Below are positions 4,824 to 5,928 of a stretch of 5,928 bases of DNA, piece by piece. Below the pieces are notes generated by a model that was given only the letters and a program-made list of their open reading frames with translations, was not told the DNA's origin and did not search any database. A program made the translations under genes and the position numbers. The DNA comes from Acidobacteriota bacterium. Lineage in GTDB: Bacteria > Acidobacteriota > Terriglobia > Terriglobales > Acidobacteriaceae. The stretch is from positions 1 to 5,928 of the forward strand of contig QHZX01000235.1 in the NCBI GenBank assembly GCA_003224835.1, given 5' to 3'. Within the stretch, counting starts at the first letter, position 1. Every line of letters starts with the position of its first letter.

Positions 4824-5928
4824 ATGATGCGCGATCTGCTACAGGAAGCCTACACGTCCATGCGTCACAATCGGCGCCGGACGGCGCTCACCATGCTTGG
4901 CATGGCTTGGGGCATTGCAACTGTAGTCATGCTGCTCGCCTATGGCAATGGTTTTGGCCAAGCCTGCGCGGCAATCTTCGCCAATTTCGGGACGAAACTC
5001 GTCATCGTCGTGCCGGGTAAGACCTCCATGCAGGCAGGCGGGCAGAAAGCTGGGATTCCTATCCGCTTCACCCAGGAAGATGTAGAGATGCTTACCACCA
5101 ATCTTCCTCAGATTTCTCACATCACGCCTAGCGTCGACAAGCAGGCCAATGTGCAGTATGACACTCGTACCTTCACCTGGACGGTCACCGGGAATGATCC
5201 GGTCGTGTTTGACGTCCGCTCTTTGAAACTGGACCAGGGTCGGTTTTACAACATGAGCGATCAGGTGCAACGCGGTCGAGTTGCGGTGATTGGGTCAGAA
5301 GCCAAAGAGAAATTATTCTCGGGACGCAACGCGCTGGGCGAACGCATCCGTCTTGACGGCCTGAGCTTTGAAGTAATCGGCGTTTTGAGCGCCAAAATGC
5401 AGGAGGGAAATGACGACATAAACCGTGTCGTGTACATCCCCTTCACCAGCATGGCGGACCTGAAGGATACGCGTTATCTGGACACAATCTGGTTCAACTA
5501 TCAGACTCCTGAGTACGAGACGCTTGAGCAAGCTGTCCGCACGATTTTGTCAGGGCCGCATAAGTTTAACCAGAGTGACCACCAGGCGGTGCGAGTCTTT
5601 AACTTAATGATGCAGGTCCATCAGTTCGAGATCATTACTCTCGGTCTGAAGGTTCTGATGGGATTCATCGGTACGCTGACGCTCGGCATTGGCGGCGTCG
5701 GCCTGATGAACATCATGCTGGTCTCTGTGACGCAACGCACGCGCGAGATCGGAGTGCAGAAGGCGCTTGGCGCACAGCGGCGGTACATACTGACACAGTT
5801 TCTTGCCGAAGCTCTGACCATCACTTTCATGGGCGGTGTGCTGGGAGTGATACTGGCTTACGCGGTCGCGCTTTCTGTGGGAAGGCTCACACTCTATAGT
5901 GCCTTTGCGAAGAATGGTGAGGCTGGCG
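4824..5928 (+). CDS. ABC transporter permease, MacB/FtsX family (second of a pair, cut by window end)
   Basis: The frame is open from ATG 4824 through the last base, giving 368 codons and an incomplete 369th. It has the same plan as the preceding gene: MRHNRRRTALTMLGMAWG and TM1 (about 20-40), a periplasmic MacB-type core about 41-270 with RVAVIGSEAKEKLF, TM2 about 275-300 (GGVGLMNIMLV), the coupling segment SVTQRTREIGVQKALGAQRR (301-320) and TM3 about 325-353. TM4 and the C-terminal PARKA-type signature lie beyond the window. The Shine-Dalgarno AGGAG (4812-4816) lies inside the last codons of the first permease, 7 bases before the ATG, which fixes the start and indicates translational coupling. 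ATG 4827 is an alternative one codon later. The sequence has diverged clearly from its neighbour, so the two probably form a heterodimer rather than being a recent duplication. Confidence 0.93.
   Translation, partial: MMRDLLQEAYTSMRHNRRRTALTMLGMAWGIATVVMLLAYGNGFGQACAAIFANFGTKLVIVVPGKTSMQAGGQKAGIPIRFTQEDVEMLTTNLPQISHITPSVDKQANVQYDTRTFTWTVTGNDPVVFDVRSLKLDQGRFYNMSDQVQRGRVAVIGSEAKEKLFSGRNALGERIRLDGLSFEVIGVLSAKMQEGNDDINRVVYIPFTSMADLKDTRYLDTIWFNYQTPEYETLEQAVRTILSGPHKFNQSDHQAVRVFNLMMQVHQFEIITLGLKVLMGFIGTLTLGIGGVGLMNIMLVSVTQRTREIGVQKALGAQRRYILTQFLAEALTITFMGGVLGVILAYAVALSVGRLTLYSAFAKNGEAG

Noticed and set aside
4839..5270. Minus-strand 143-codon open frame
   Set aside because: It is antisense to the second permease, which has clear family motifs and a strong ribosome binding site.

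Overview
The window looks like ordinary chromosomal DNA from a moderately GC-rich soil-type bacterium, most probably an acidobacterium. That placement is inference. It rests on the two tandem MacB-type ABC permeases without an adjacent ATPase, on the particular cobalamin-binding radical SAM family, and on an intergenic repeat of a type I associate with Acidobacteriota and Chloroflexi. There are no phage, transposase, plasmid or CRISPR features.

Layout. (1) 1-276: a complete minus-strand tRNA-Pro(GGG) with encoded CCA. Its upstream side carries two copies of the palindrome GTTCGAAC. A variant dispersed repeat follows and runs into the end of the next gene. (2) 277-1416, minus: an intact fold-type I PLP-dependent aminotransferase. 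It has the catalytic lysine, but His replaces the usually invariant Asn of the NPTG motif. (3) 1417-1729: a divergent intergenic region with a good plus-strand sigma70-like promoter. (4) 1730-3158, plus: a cobalamin-binding radical SAM gene broken into two reading frames. The N-terminal B12-binding part is in one frame and the radical SAM plus C-terminal part is in the +1 frame. The linker normally found between these domains appears to be missing, so this looks like an internal deletion with frameshift, or an assembly error of the same effect. (5) 3159-3583: a 425-base gap with a hairpin just after the stop codon and a minus-strand 44-codon frame that reads like the C-terminal end of a membrane protein. 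(6) 3584-4819 and 4824 to the window end, plus: two consecutive MacB/FtsX-family ABC transporter permeases, the second truncated by the window edge.

How the genes work together. The two permeases form an operon: 4 bases separate them, and the Shine-Dalgarno of the second lies in the last codons of the first. They probably form one heteromeric exporter or mechanotransmission complex, with an ATPase encoded elsewhere. The aminotransferase and the radical SAM gene diverge from one intergenic region, and nothing in the sequence proves a shared pathway. I do not see a convincing new biological system. The most informative anomalies are the broken radical SAM gene, the Asn-to-His change in the aminotransferase, the palindrome pair upstream of the tRNA, and the membrane-protein relic.
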